Positions 1-8,487 of a DNA stretch of 64,000 nt are shown piece after piece (position 1 is the first letter of the stretch; each line of letters opens with the position of its first letter). This DNA comes from Azospirillaceae bacterium. GTDB taxonomy: Bacteria > Pseudomonadota > Alphaproteobacteria > Azospirillales > Azospirillaceae. The notes below the pieces were generated by a model, which saw only the letters and a program-made list of their open reading frames with translations, was not told the DNA's origin and made no database searches. The position numbers and the translations under genes are program-made. The DNA lies in assembly GCA_028283825.1 (NCBI GenBank), contig JAPWJW010000005.1, positions 857,800 through 921,799 of the forward strand, given 5' to 3'.

Positions 1-1668
1 CATCGTGGCGTCGTCCACGTTGAACTGGGCGATCACGCGCGGCATGAAGTTATGGTAGTATTTCTCCAGTAACACGGTGCCACCCGGATAGAAACCGGCC
101 GGAATGAAGGCGCTGTTGGTCGCCGTCGTGCCCGCCGGCGCCGCGTAGGCCGCCATGTCATCCACCTGGTAACGGCCGTCGAAGTTCAGCGTGAACCACG
201 GCGTGAAGTCGTAACCGATGCCGTAGAAGGCGCTCCACGTCGTGTCGGAGGTGGCGCCGCTGATCGCCGACTTCAGCGTGGTGGTGCCGCCGCCGCTGCT
301 GGACTGCGACCAGGTGTCCATCCAGCTGAGACCACCCGTCAGGTGCAGGGGGCCGTCTTCATAGGATGCGCGCACTTCCTGCGACCAGTCGTGCGAGCGG
401 CCCTCAACCAGGTAGGGGTAGTTGTAGAAACCTTCGCCGCTGCTGGACTTGATGGACGTGCTGTAGAAATTGTCCAGGTCGGCCAGTTCGCTGCTGAACA
501 CGCTATTGTAGGCGCTCAGCGAGGAAAGGGTGATGCCGGTGTCGCCGATGGTCCAATCGGCCGACAAATGGGCGTGGTAGTCACGGGCCACCAGGCCGTA
601 GCCCTGGGTGCCGTCATCGGGGTTGATGACGCGGCCGGAACCGTTGGCCAGGAAGTTCTTGATATAGGCGCTGTTGGTGGTGTTGGCCGACGGGGTCAGG
701 CCGGACAGGCCGGGCGTGACACCGCAGATGAAGCGGTTGCCGGTGGGCAGGGTGCAGTTCGACTGGTTGGCGACCAGGGTCTGGCCGGCGCTGTTGGTGA
801 CGCCGTAGGCGCCGATCAGCCCCTGCGCGGGCGGGCCGTCGTCCAGGTCGGTGAACATGCCGAACAGCTTGATCTTCAGATCGTCGTTCGGCTTCAGCAC
901 GATGGCCAGCGAGGCGTTCTTGGTGTCCTGGTCGCCCAGGGTCTGGCCAGGCACGCCGGCATTCTCGTAGGAACCGTCCTTGCCGAACTCACGGGCGCTC
1001 AGGCGGAAGCCCAGCTTGTCGGGGATGATGGGGCCGGCGATCTCGGCCGAGAAATCCTGGTTGTGGCGCGTGCCCACCATGCCGTCGATGGAACCGCTGT
1101 ATTCCTCGGTCGGGTCCTTGGTGACGATGTTGATGGCGCCGGCGAAGGTCTGGCGGCCGAAATAGGCCGACTGCGGGCCCTTCAGCACTTCGACGCGCTC
1201 AGGATCGGTGATGGTCTGGATGGCGGCCGGGTTGCTGACCGGCGCACCGTCGATGAACAGCGACGCGGTCTGCAACTGCGAGGTCGACGGCGCCATGCCG
1301 CGCAGCACGATGGCCTGGAACGACCGGTCGGCGCGGCCGCCGTTGCTGGCCTGGCCCACCACGTTGGCGCCCGGCACGAACTGCGCCAGGTCCTGGGTGG
1401 AGGTGATGCCGCGCGCCTCGATATCGCCGCCGGTCAGCGCGGTGATCGCGACCGGGGTCTTCTGCATGTCCTCGTTCTTGCGGCGGGCCGTGACGACGAT
1501 TTCCTCCAGGCCGTCCTCGGCCGGGGCGGCGGCATCCGCGGCGGGCGCGCTCTGCTGGGCGAAAGCGGTGCCGGCGGCCATCACGCCGGTGAAAAGCGTC
1601 AGTGCGGCGGCAAGACAAGTGCCGCTTCGCAGGACCGACGAGAGATTTTTACTGTCCAAAGCCATCAT
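1..1668 (-). CDS. TonB-dependent outer-membrane receptor (C-terminus beyond window)
   Basis: The reading frame opens at 1668 (MMALDS) and stays open to base 1, so the C-terminal barrel strands are missing. A purine-rich AGGGGG precedes the two adjacent ATGs at 1668 and 1665; the second has the better spacing. A signal peptide ends near AFA-QQ. It is followed by an EEIVVTARR TonB-box-like segment and a plug domain with the conserved LKGPQSAYFGR and GAINIVTK elements. Barrel-type alternating aromatic strands follow (for example VRASYEDGPLHLTGGLSW). It should import a bulky substrate across the outer membrane with TonB-ExbBD energy. It heads a region rich in oxidoreductases and transporters, so the substrate may be the compound degraded there; that is inference. 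Confidence 0.93.
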   Translation of the reverse strand, partial: MMALDSKNLSSVLRSGTCLAAALTLFTGVMAAGTAFAQQSAPAADAAAPAEDGLEEIVVTARRKNEDMQKTPVAITALTGGDIEARGITSTQDLAQFVPGANVVGQASNGGRADRSFQAIVLRGMAPSTSQLQTASLFIDGAPVSNPAAIQTITDPERVEVLKGPQSAYFGRQTFAGAINIVTKDPTEEYSGSIDGMVGTRHNQDFSAEIAGPIIPDKLGFRLSAREFGKDGSYENAGVPGQTLGDQDTKNASLAIVLKPNDDLKIKLFGMFTDLDDGPPAQGLIGAYGVTNSAGQTLVANQSNCTLPTGNRFICGVTPGLSGLTPSANTTNSAYIKNFLANGSGRVINPDDGTQGYGLVARDYHAHLSADWTIGDTGITLSSLSAYNSVFSSELADLDNFYSTSIKSSSGEGFYNYPYLVEGRSHDWSQEVRASYEDGPLHLTGGLSWMDTWSQSSSGGGTTTLKSAISGATSDTTWSAFYGIGYDFTPWFTLNFDGRYQVDDMAAYAAPAGTTATNSAFIPAGFYPGGTVLLEKYYHNFMPRVIAQFNVDDATM

Positions 1669-2160
1669 TCCCCCTGTTCGAGAATCGGATGATATTGTTT
1701 GTGTTTTTGGTACAGCCGCCCGTTTCCTGAAGCATGACTGCATCAAGATTAACAGATCGATAATTCAGCCTTTCTCCAATAAATGGAGGCCGAAAAATTA
1801 CTGTTGTTTGGGGAGCGCTCATAAGCTGTCAGAAGAAGGATTAAAATCCATCGAATTCGACGACCTATCCACCTGCTGGACAACCAAGCACTCCTCACTT
1901 CTATTTGCAGCCTTGAACCCGCATTTAGACGGATTCCGGGCGTATGCCCAAGGGACGCTCCCTGCCCCCGGGACATGGATGAACCGCGACAGCACGCCCG
2001 CGAGGCCCATGGCCCGCAAGGCGCGCGCGTGCGGCGAACTGACAAAAACCTGCAAGACGGCGGATGGGCCGTCCCATCCACACCGAAACCACCGCAATAC
2101 TGTCGGCATGCGCGGCAAAGCCGGCCGCCCCCAGATCAGCCCCTGTTCAGAGCCCTAGAA
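1669..2160. other. Intergenic region upstream of the TonB receptor
   Basis: About 490 bases between the receptor start and the stop of the upstream cupin gene, which lies on the same strand. The half next to the receptor is locally AT-rich and presumably carries its promoter. Short open frames here have no credible start or family resemblance. No tRNA, strong hairpin or operator is recognised. Confidence 0.5.
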
Positions 2161-2721
2161 TTATTTGTCCTTGGCCTTGTCCAGGCGCGCGCTGACACAC
2201 TGAGCGTCGGCGACACCGGGCGGGCAAGGATTGAGTTTCGGCGCCAGGCTGTCCTCCTTGGGAAGACGCACCGTCATGATACGCACGGGCTCGGACCCAA
2301 TGGTCCGAGAGGTGTGCCCCCGCCCCGTGATATCCGACGCCAGAACGATATCCCCTTTCCTCAGGATATGTTTCGAGCCGTCACCCAGCCCGACTTCAAG
2401 TTCACCGGAAAGGACCACAAGTAGACGTGGCGTCGATACGCCATGCCAGTCAACAAAATCACCGGGAAGGCTATCGCCGATCTCGACATCCGTAGCAAAA
2501 AGCCGCGACTGGACACTGTGACCTGGCACGCCGCCCGTCTTCGGCAATGTCGTGATGTCGAGATGCGATTCACCATCATCACCACCCGTCATGCGCAGAA
2601 TTCTGAACGCATCACCGGTGGGGGATAGGGGGGAGACGGGATCGCTATCCTTTGCATGGGCGGGCATTCCACCCAAGAGTAGACAGAAAATCGCAACGCC
2701 GCCCGCAATGCGCCCCATCAT
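2161..2721 (-). CDS. Exported cupin-domain protein
   Basis: A 186-residue protein with a clear N-terminal signal peptide (hydrophobic core GGVAIFCLLLGG, cleavage near AHA-KD). The start has a GGAGAAA ribosome site. A single cupin barrel spans roughly residues 85-155, with the segments LLVVLSGELEVGLGDG, LRKGDIVLA and GHTSR. It is a paralogue of the cupin at 6225-6815: both share GD followed by a short acidic stretch, G-x-GH-x-SR, and an ending close to VRLPK or VQLPK. The canonical cupin metal histidines are only partly present, so a binding role is as likely as catalysis. The cell location is inferred to be periplasmic. The function is unknown. Confidence 0.8.
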   Translation of the reverse strand: MMGRIAGGVAIFCLLLGGMPAHAKDSDPVSPLSPTGDAFRILRMTGGDDGESHLDITTLPKTGGVPGHSVQSRLFATDVEIGDSLPGDFVDWHGVSTPRLLVVLSGELEVGLGDGSKHILRKGDIVLASDITGRGHTSRTIGSEPVRIMTVRLPKEDSLAPKLNPCPPGVADAQCVSARLDKAKDK

Positions 2722-2826
2722 TTTCTCCGCTTAATTCGCCCAGGCAAAGGATGTCAGCCTGCATTTTTTTTGGCAATTTCAATAATCTTGTGAGTGATCA
2801 GGAATCTTTAGCACCCGGCCGGCACC

Positions 2827-3954
2827 TCAATCCCCCGCCGCCAGCCGGCGCAGGCGCGGGATCAGATCGCGGCCGAAGACCTCGATATCGCCCAGCAGAT
2901 CGAAGCCGCGGATGAGGAAACCGGTGATGCCCATGGCGTGATAATCCATGATGGCGTCGGCCACCTGCTCCGCCGTGCCCACCAGGGCCGGCGGCAAGGT
3001 CGGGGTGGCGAAATCGATGGACGCCTTGGTGATGCCGGTCCACAGGCGCTTGTCCAGCAGCTCCGGCCCGTCGGCGATGCGCTCCAGCTCACTACGCCCC
3101 GCCCCGCCCTTGGTGGTGGCCAGCGCCTTGTCCAGGCGCATGGCGGTACGCACGGCACCGCCGTCACCCTCCAGCGCCCGCTGCTGTTCCAGCGCCACCT
3201 CGCCCAGGCGATCCACGATGCGCCGCGCCTCGGCCCAGGCCGCCGCCTCCGTATCGCCCAGGATGACGCGGACGGAGGTTTGCAGGCGCAAGGGTCGGCC
3301 GGTCTTGGTCGCGGCATCCTGCACCACCGCCACGTCCCGACGCATGTCGTCCAGCGGCTTCAGGCCGCCGAAGGCGTAGACATCGGCGCATTCCGCCGCC
3401 TTTTCGATGGCCAGCGGCGATGCCCCGCCCCAATAGATGGGAATGGACTGGTCCCGCACCGGCCGCAGTTCGGACAAGGCCTTGTTGAAACGGTAATAAT
3501 CGCCGGCGAAGTCCGCCGGCTTGGTCGCCGACCACATCGCCCGCATCACCCGCACATATTCGGCGCTGCGGTGATAGCGCTGTTCCTTGTTCAGGAAATC
3601 GCCGTCGCATTGCAGTTCGACATCGTTGGCGCCGGTGATGACATGCACGCCGGCGCGGCCATCGCTCAGATGATCCAGCGTGGCGAACATGCGGGCCGCC
3701 ATGGTGGGGGCGATGAAACCCGGCCGGTGCGCGACCATGAACGCCAGCTTGCTGGTCAGGGCCGCGGCGTGGGCCGCGATGGCGAAGGGGTCGGGCGCGA
3801 AGGAGTTCTGCAGGATCAGCACGCGGTCGTAACCGTTGGCGTCATAGCGCCGCGCCAGTTCCCCGATCATCGCGCGGTCGAACAAGGGACCGGTGGGCGG
3901 GCTGATCTCCGACCCGTTGCGGTGAACCAGGACGCCCAGGATTTCGATGCTCAT
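2827..3954 (-). CDS. LLM-class flavin-dependent oxidoreductase (SsuD/alkanesulfonate monooxygenase-like)
   Basis: A 375-residue bacterial-luciferase-type TIM barrel. I chose the ATG at 3954 (MSIEILGV), behind GGGGGATGGC; the frame extends upstream, but the extension has no family character. Diagnostic stretches are FAPDPFAIAAHAAALT, FMVAHRPGFIAPTMAARM, LSDGRAGVHVITG, YRFNKALSELRPV and the C-terminal LVGTAEQVADAIMDYHAMGITGFLIRG (cut here for length in the family pattern). Members use reduced FMN from a partner reductase to oxygenate small organic substrates such as alkanesulfonates. No flavin reductase gene lies nearby. It is divergent from the LysR gene at 4172, which probably controls it. 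The substrate cannot be read from the sequence. Confidence 0.9.
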   Translation of the reverse strand: MSIEILGVLVHRNGSEISPPTGPLFDRAMIGELARRYDANGYDRVLILQNSFAPDPFAIAAHAAALTSKLAFMVAHRPGFIAPTMAARMFATLDHLSDGRAGVHVITGANDVELQCDGDFLNKEQRYHRSAEYVRVMRAMWSATKPADFAGDYYRFNKALSELRPVRDQSIPIYWGGASPLAIEKAAECADVYAFGGLKPLDDMRRDVAVVQDAATKTGRPLRLQTSVRVILGDTEAAAWAEARRIVDRLGEVALEQQRALEGDGGAVRTAMRLDKALATTKGGAGRSELERIADGPELLDKRLWTGITKASIDFATPTLPPALVGTAEQVADAIMDYHAMGITGFLIRGFDLLGDIEVFGRDLIPRLRRLAAGD

Positions 3955-4171
3955 GCCATCCCCCATTCCACATGTGACGCAACGCCAAGCCCCAGGCTCG
4001 CCGCCCGTTTGGCGAACCGTTAAGACACCGGGTCCTGGCCGTTGGAATGGGGATCCCTGCCAGCTCACCACACAGTGGATAATTCAAATAATTTGTTCCT
4101 GCTGAAGAATAACTTGATCAACCATGCCCCCAAACGCGCTTTTGACGCGCCGGACCAAGGGGTGCCCCCGC

Positions 4172-5098
4172 ATGAACATCAGCAAGCTTGAAAGGCTGAT
4201 CGCCGTCTTCGAGGCCGGCAGCTTCCGCAAGGCATCCCAGGGCCTGGGCATGTCGCAGCCGGCATTGACGTGGAGCATCAAGCAGCTGGAGGACAGCCTG
4301 AACACCCGGCTGTTCGAACGCGGCCCCCGCGGCATCCGCCCCACGCCGATGTGCGAACGCCTGATGGTGCGGGCCAAGCTGATCGTGTCCGAACACCACC
4401 GCCTGGTGACGGAGATCGCGGCCGGCAACCGGGCGCAGGTGATCGAGGTGGGGGTGCACCCCATCATGCTGAACGGCGATTTCGCGCGCTGTGCGGCCCG
4501 CTTCAGCCAGCAGGAAAAGGACGTCACCCTCAAGATCAAGGAAGGCTACAGCTCACAACTGTTGGAAAGCCTGCAACGGGGGGAGATCGACTTCGCCTAT
4601 TGCGCCTTCACCGAAAAGGCGCTGGCCAAGGAAGGCTTCGATTTCGAGCCGGTGGCCACCCAGGAATATTCCATCGTCGCCGCCCCCACCCACCCGATCT
4701 TCGAGGAACTGTCAGCCAAGAAACCGATCGGCGACCATGTCTGGGCGCGGGTGGACGTGCCCAACCTGGTGGCCGCCGACCGCAACGCCAGCGAGATCGA
4801 CGAGTTGCTGGCGCGTTTCGGCTACACCAGCGCCACGCAGACGGTCTTCTCCTCCTCCATGGGCCTGCTGAAGCTGCTGGTCCAGGAAGGCGGCCTGCTG
4901 GCCATGATCGCGGACGAGTTCGTGGCGGAGGAAGTAGCCGCGCGCACCCTGAGGCGGGTGCCGGGATCACAGATCAGCGCCTCTTCCGTCGGCTTGGTGA
5001 CGCTGACCGGCAGCTATGAGACCGTGACCACACGGCGCTTCAAATCGCTGCTGCGCCAATCCCACCGCCGCACGTCCCAGCTGGCCAAGCGGGCGTGA
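4172..5098 (+). CDS. LysR-family transcriptional regulator
   Basis: A 308-residue LTTR. An N-terminal winged HTH (residues about 1-60: LERLIAVFEAGSFRKASQ, SQPALTWSIKQLE, LFERGPRG) is followed by a periplasmic-binding-protein-like effector domain. The start at 4172 was chosen because it aligns with the start of the related regulator at 11768 (MNLVQLKRMIAVYE) and has AAGGGG upstream; an upstream in-frame ATG at 4124 is less likely. The gene is divergent from the LLM oxidoreductase and directly upstream of the dioxygenase operon at 5377, so it sits where a pathway activator would. The 217-base divergent gap is AT-rich and should contain its operator. Confidence 0.92.
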   Translation: MNISKLERLIAVFEAGSFRKASQGLGMSQPALTWSIKQLEDSLNTRLFERGPRGIRPTPMCERLMVRAKLIVSEHHRLVTEIAAGNRAQVIEVGVHPIMLNGDFARCAARFSQQEKDVTLKIKEGYSSQLLESLQRGEIDFAYCAFTEKALAKEGFDFEPVATQEYSIVAAPTHPIFEELSAKKPIGDHVWARVDVPNLVAADRNASEIDELLARFGYTSATQTVFSSSMGLLKLLVQEGGLLAMIADEFVAEEVAARTLRRVPGSQISASSVGLVTLTGSYETVTTRRFKSLLRQSHRRTSQLAKRA

Positions 5099-5106
5099 GC
5101 GGCCAG

Positions 5107-5131
5107 TTACAGAAAACCTCTATCGCTGTAA
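5107..5131. promoter_or_regulatory. Dyad operator candidate upstream of the dioxygenase operon
   Basis: Perfect inverted arms TTACAG and CTGTAA separated by 13 bases, in the 278-base gap between the LysR gene and the operon that starts at 5377. Its size and geometry suit a LysR-type binding site. The assignment is inferred from position and symmetry only. Nothing else notable was seen in this gap. Confidence 0.4.
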
Positions 5132-5376
5132 TAGAATTCGGTACTTCTTCCGACCCGTTCATCTGCCCATAGTTTTCCCCAATGAATTTGCGGCGCGGTC
5201 GCCGCCACAGGGAAAGGCCCCCGGCCGACATCGGGTGGGGGACGGGCGTGATGGGGATTTGGCTGTTTTGGGCGGGGCGCCGATGTCGGCGCCGTTTCCG
5301 GAACACGATGCCGTGCATCCTGCCCACCTGGCTGGCCCGCCGCCTGTGAGCCATCCAAATCCCGTGGAGCAGCCTG

Positions 5377-6222
5377 ATGAACAAGCACCCGCTCAACCCC
5401 ATCACCACCCAGCATGTGGAGGATTACCGCCGCGACGGCGTGGTCTGCCTGCGCCAGATGTTCGATGCCGAGTGGATCGACACCCTGCGCCAGGCGGCGG
5501 CCGCGGTGGTGAAGGATCCCCAGGCCTTCGGCATGACCGGGCCGTCGCACGGCTCCATGACCTCGGTCGCCTATCTGTGGCGCAAGTCCGGCGCCTTCCG
5601 GAACTTCGTGATGAATTCCCCGGCGGGTGAGGTCATCGGCCGCGTCATCGGCGCCGACACCATCCAGATCTTCCACGACCACCTGTTCCACAAGCCTGCC
5701 GGCTCCCCCCAGATCATGCAGTGGCACGCCGACCATCTTTGGCCCTTCACCGGCACCATGATCCCGAACCTGTGGGTCGCCCTGTCGCCGGTCACGGCCG
5801 AGAACGGCCGCATCGAGTTCGTGGCGGGTTATCATCACCACTGCATCGACACCGGATCGCGCTTCGGGCCGGCCGGCGACGGCACCTTCCGCTTCCCCAA
5901 TTTTGAGCAGGAGCGGGGCAACCCCGACTTTCCCTTCCGCTTCGTCACCTGGGATCTGGAACCGGGCGACGCCGTGCTGTTCCACGTCGATATCCCGCAC
6001 TTCTCCAAGGGCAATGACAGCGTGGACCTGGACCGCACCGGCCTGGCCGTGCGCGTCATCGGCGACGATGCCTATTGGTGCCCGCGCGAGGGCCTGACCA
6101 ACGTCCCCGGCGTGGACCTGCTGAGCCAGCCGGAAGGCGTGCACCCGCCGGCCAGCGACCAGCTGCCGGTGATCTGGCGCCGCCCGGCCGACGAGCCCCG
6201 CGCCTTCCAGCCGCGCGCTTGA
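5377..6222 (+). CDS. Phytanoyl-CoA dioxygenase (PhyH)-family Fe(II)/2-oxoglutarate oxygenase
   Basis: A 281-residue protein with the PhyH double-stranded beta-helix layout. The metal triad reads H117-x-D119 (QWHADHLWPF) and H208 (IPHFSKGN), with R220 or R226 (DRTGLAVRV) available for the 2-oxoglutarate carboxylate. The length is normal for the family. Members hydroxylate or desaturate varied small molecules and use 2-oxoglutarate, O2 and iron in the cytoplasm. The gene leads a plus-strand operon: a cupin follows after 2 bases, then two transporters and an alpha/beta hydrolase. The context suggests an early oxidative step on an imported compound. The substrate is unknown. Confidence 0.9.
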   Translation: MNKHPLNPITTQHVEDYRRDGVVCLRQMFDAEWIDTLRQAAAAVVKDPQAFGMTGPSHGSMTSVAYLWRKSGAFRNFVMNSPAGEVIGRVIGADTIQIFHDHLFHKPAGSPQIMQWHADHLWPFTGTMIPNLWVALSPVTAENGRIEFVAGYHHHCIDTGSRFGPAGDGTFRFPNFEQERGNPDFPFRFVTWDLEPGDAVLFHVDIPHFSKGNDSVDLDRTGLAVRVIGDDAYWCPREGLTNVPGVDLLSQPEGVHPPASDQLPVIWRRPADEPRAFQPRA

Positions 6223-6224
6223 GG

Positions 6225-6815
6225 ATGGATGCCCCCATGGACGAGATCGGCTTCAGCAAAAGAGACATCCTGGCCAAGGCGGCGCTGCTGATGGCCGGCG
6301 TCGGGGCCGCCACGGCCCTGCCCCTGGGCGCGCAGGCGGCGGAGGCACCGCCGGCCGATCCGCACCGCAACGGCGTGCCGCTGGATTTCCCCGGCACCGG
6401 GCCCATCCCCTGGATCCAGCGCGTCTTCCACCTGTACACCGGCCCCGACGGCCTGACCCGGGCGGAGCAGCTGCCGGTGGAGGCGCCCCAGGGCGCGCAG
6501 ATCGCCCAGTTGCTGCGCCGCACGGCGGAGCGGGTCAGCATCGGTGGCACGGCCGGTGGGGCGGGGTTCGACTTCCACGTCGCCAACCAACCCACCCTGC
6601 TGATCCCGCTGTTCGGCACCATGATCATCGAACTGCACAATGGCACGCGCTACGAACTGCGCCACGGCGACCTGGCCTATGCCGAGGATTGCAGCGGCAA
6701 GGGCCACATCTCCCGCTCCGGCCCCGACGGGTCGCTGATGGTATCGGTGCAGTTGCCCAAGGCCGGCTGTCCGGCCACGGGCAGTTCGGATATTTCCAAG
6801 ATTTGGCGGGACTAG
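6225..6815 (+). CDS. Exported cupin-domain protein, paralogue of the one at 2161-2721
   Basis: About 196 residues starting at 6225 (MDAPMDEIG) or at the ATG at 6237, which has better spacing from GAGG. The N-terminus (KRDILAKAALLMAGVGAATA, cleavage near AQA-AE) is a signal peptide without a twin-arginine pair. The C-terminal half is a cupin barrel (LLIPLFGTMIIELHNG, LRHGDLAYAED, GKGHISRSG, VSVQLPKAG). It follows the PhyH gene by two bases and is certainly co-transcribed with it. Homology to the other cupin, across two divergent transcription units of the same cluster, suggests the pair acts on or binds the same class of compound in the periplasm. Confidence 0.8.
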   Translation: MDAPMDEIGFSKRDILAKAALLMAGVGAATALPLGAQAAEAPPADPHRNGVPLDFPGTGPIPWIQRVFHLYTGPDGLTRAEQLPVEAPQGAQIAQLLRRTAERVSIGGTAGGAGFDFHVANQPTLLIPLFGTMIIELHNGTRYELRHGDLAYAEDCSGKGHISRSGPDGSLMVSVQLPKAGCPATGSSDISKIWRD

Positions 6816-6875
6816 GCGCCGCCTCGGTCTTCATAGTTCCTTCCAATAAAACGAACATCCGGCAGGGGTAGATAC

Positions 6876-8258
6876 ATGAAAATGCGGGCGCTGATCGGCT
6901 GGGGCATCGGCTCATTCACCTCGGCCTCGCTGGTGGGGGCGGTGGGCCTGCTGCACCTGCGCTTCATGACCGACAGCCTCGGCATCGCCATGGGCCTGGC
7001 CGGCATGCTGGTGGTGGTGTCCAAGGTGTACGACGCCGCCATCGACCCGGTCATGGGGGTGATCAGCAGCCGCACGCATACCCGCTTCGGCCGCTACCGC
7101 CCCTTCCTGCTGGCGGGTGGCCTGCTGTCCGCCCTGTCCCTGGTGCTGCTGTTCAATGTGCCGCAGGCGCTGCACGGCACGGGCATGATCGTCTTCATGG
7201 GCTTCAGCCTGCTGCTGTTCTCCACCGCCTACACCATGTTCCGCATCCCCTACCTGGCCATCGGGCGGTCCATCACCCAGGACTTCCACGAACGGTCGCG
7301 CCTGATGACGTTCAGCGTCTACGGATCATCCCTGGGTGGCCTGGCGGCGACCTCGGCCGCCCCCTTCCTGCTGGCCCACATCGGCAGCAACCGTGAGGGC
7401 CACGGCCTGGTGGCCATCATCCTGGCCGCCCTGATCGCGCTGGGCGGTACCGTCAGTTTCCTGCTGATCACCGAGAATGAGGGCGCGACGGCGGAGCGGC
7501 ACAGCCTGTCCTTCCGCGACGCCTGGGCCGCCATCCGCGCCAACCAGCCCTTCCAGTGCCTGATGGGCTTCAAGGTCACCATGTTCGCAGCCCTGGCCCT
7601 GCACATCTCCGCCATACCTTATTATACCCGCCACGTCCTGAAGGCGTCGGATGTCAGCCTGGGCAGCTATTTCCTGACCCAGACCCTGGCGATGATGGCG
7701 TCGCAGCTGATCTGGGTGCGGGTGGCCCGGCGCTTCGGGCGGCGCAACGGCCTGATGGCGGCGGCCCTGATGCAGGCGGCGGTCATGGCCTGCTGGTTCC
7801 TGGTGCCGGTGGCCCAGCCGCAGCCCTGGATCCAGATCATCGGCGCCCTGGGCGGCATTTCCAGCGGCGGCATCTTCCTGGGCCTCTATACCGTGCTGAG
7901 CGACACCATGGACCACAGCCGCCGGCTGTCGGGCAACCAGGGCCGCGACGGCATCCTGGCCGGCGTGTTCGTCATGACGGAAAAGGCCACCGCCGCCTTC
8001 GGCACTTTCGTTTTCAGCGCCATCCTCAGCATCGTCGGTTTCACCTCCGCCAAGGATGCCGGCACCGACATGCAGCCCGCCGGTGTCGTGGCCGGCATCA
8101 GCCTGGCGCTGTGGGCCCTGCCCGCATTGGCCGCCGCCGCCGCCTGCCTGTTCCTGCGCGCCTACCGGCTGGCATCCGCCGATGCGCCGCAGGCCAGGGG
8201 CACGGGTTCGGCGCATGTGGCCCTGGCGCCGGCCGCCCTGCCTGCAAAGAAAATCTAA
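6876..8258 (+). CDS. MFS transporter, GPH (glycoside-pentoside-hexuronide:cation symporter) type
   Basis: A 460-residue polytopic membrane protein with 12 predicted helices. The family signature follows helix 2: VSKVYDAAIDPVMGVISSRT, then the cytoplasmic loop TRFGRYRPFLLAGG, as in MelB-like cation symporters. The ATG at 6876 has GGCAGGGG upstream. It lies 60 bases after the cupin in the same operon. GPH carriers bring glycosides or other polar solutes into the cytoplasm with Na+ or H+. In this setting the cargo could be a glycosylated or polar degradation intermediate; that is inference. Confidence 0.9.
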   Translation: MKMRALIGWGIGSFTSASLVGAVGLLHLRFMTDSLGIAMGLAGMLVVVSKVYDAAIDPVMGVISSRTHTRFGRYRPFLLAGGLLSALSLVLLFNVPQALHGTGMIVFMGFSLLLFSTAYTMFRIPYLAIGRSITQDFHERSRLMTFSVYGSSLGGLAATSAAPFLLAHIGSNREGHGLVAIILAALIALGGTVSFLLITENEGATAERHSLSFRDAWAAIRANQPFQCLMGFKVTMFAALALHISAIPYYTRHVLKASDVSLGSYFLTQTLAMMASQLIWVRVARRFGRRNGLMAAALMQAAVMACWFLVPVAQPQPWIQIIGALGGISSGGIFLGLYTVLSDTMDHSRRLSGNQGRDGILAGVFVMTEKATAAFGTFVFSAILSIVGFTSAKDAGTDMQPAGVVAGISLALWALPALAAAAACLFLRAYRLASADAPQARGTGSAHVALAPAALPAKKI

Positions 8259-8406
8259 TCAGCCCCAAAACTATTCAGCACCCGCCGGACCGGCCTTTCC
8301 CCTCGTCCATGACATTGTTCTGCTATATCGTTGCCCCAGAAAATCATAAATGGACAGGGTTAGGCCATACCACTGGCAGTGGAAGTAATTCCATACCGCT
8401 CCGTTT

Positions 8407-8431
8407 CAAGTCGAAATCCGTTTTCGACTTG
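8407..8431. promoter_or_regulatory. Perfect 10-5-10 inverted repeat between two transporter genes
   Basis: Arms CAAGTCGAAA and TTTCGACTTG with a TCCGT spacer, 57 bases before the TTG start of the next MFS gene. No T-run follows, so an operator or mRNA-processing hairpin is more likely than an intrinsic terminator. It suggests the second transporter has its own control point inside the cluster. Confidence 0.45.
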
Positions 8432-8487
8432 GGGACGGATAAGGCTGTCGTTTGGCGCGTGCCCTTTGAACAGGAGCGGGCAATATC

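Noticed and set aside
343..1692. Long open frame on the plus strand opposite the first TonB receptor
   Set aside because: Antisense shadow of high-GC coding DNA; the minus strand encodes a clear receptor with signal peptide and plug motifs.
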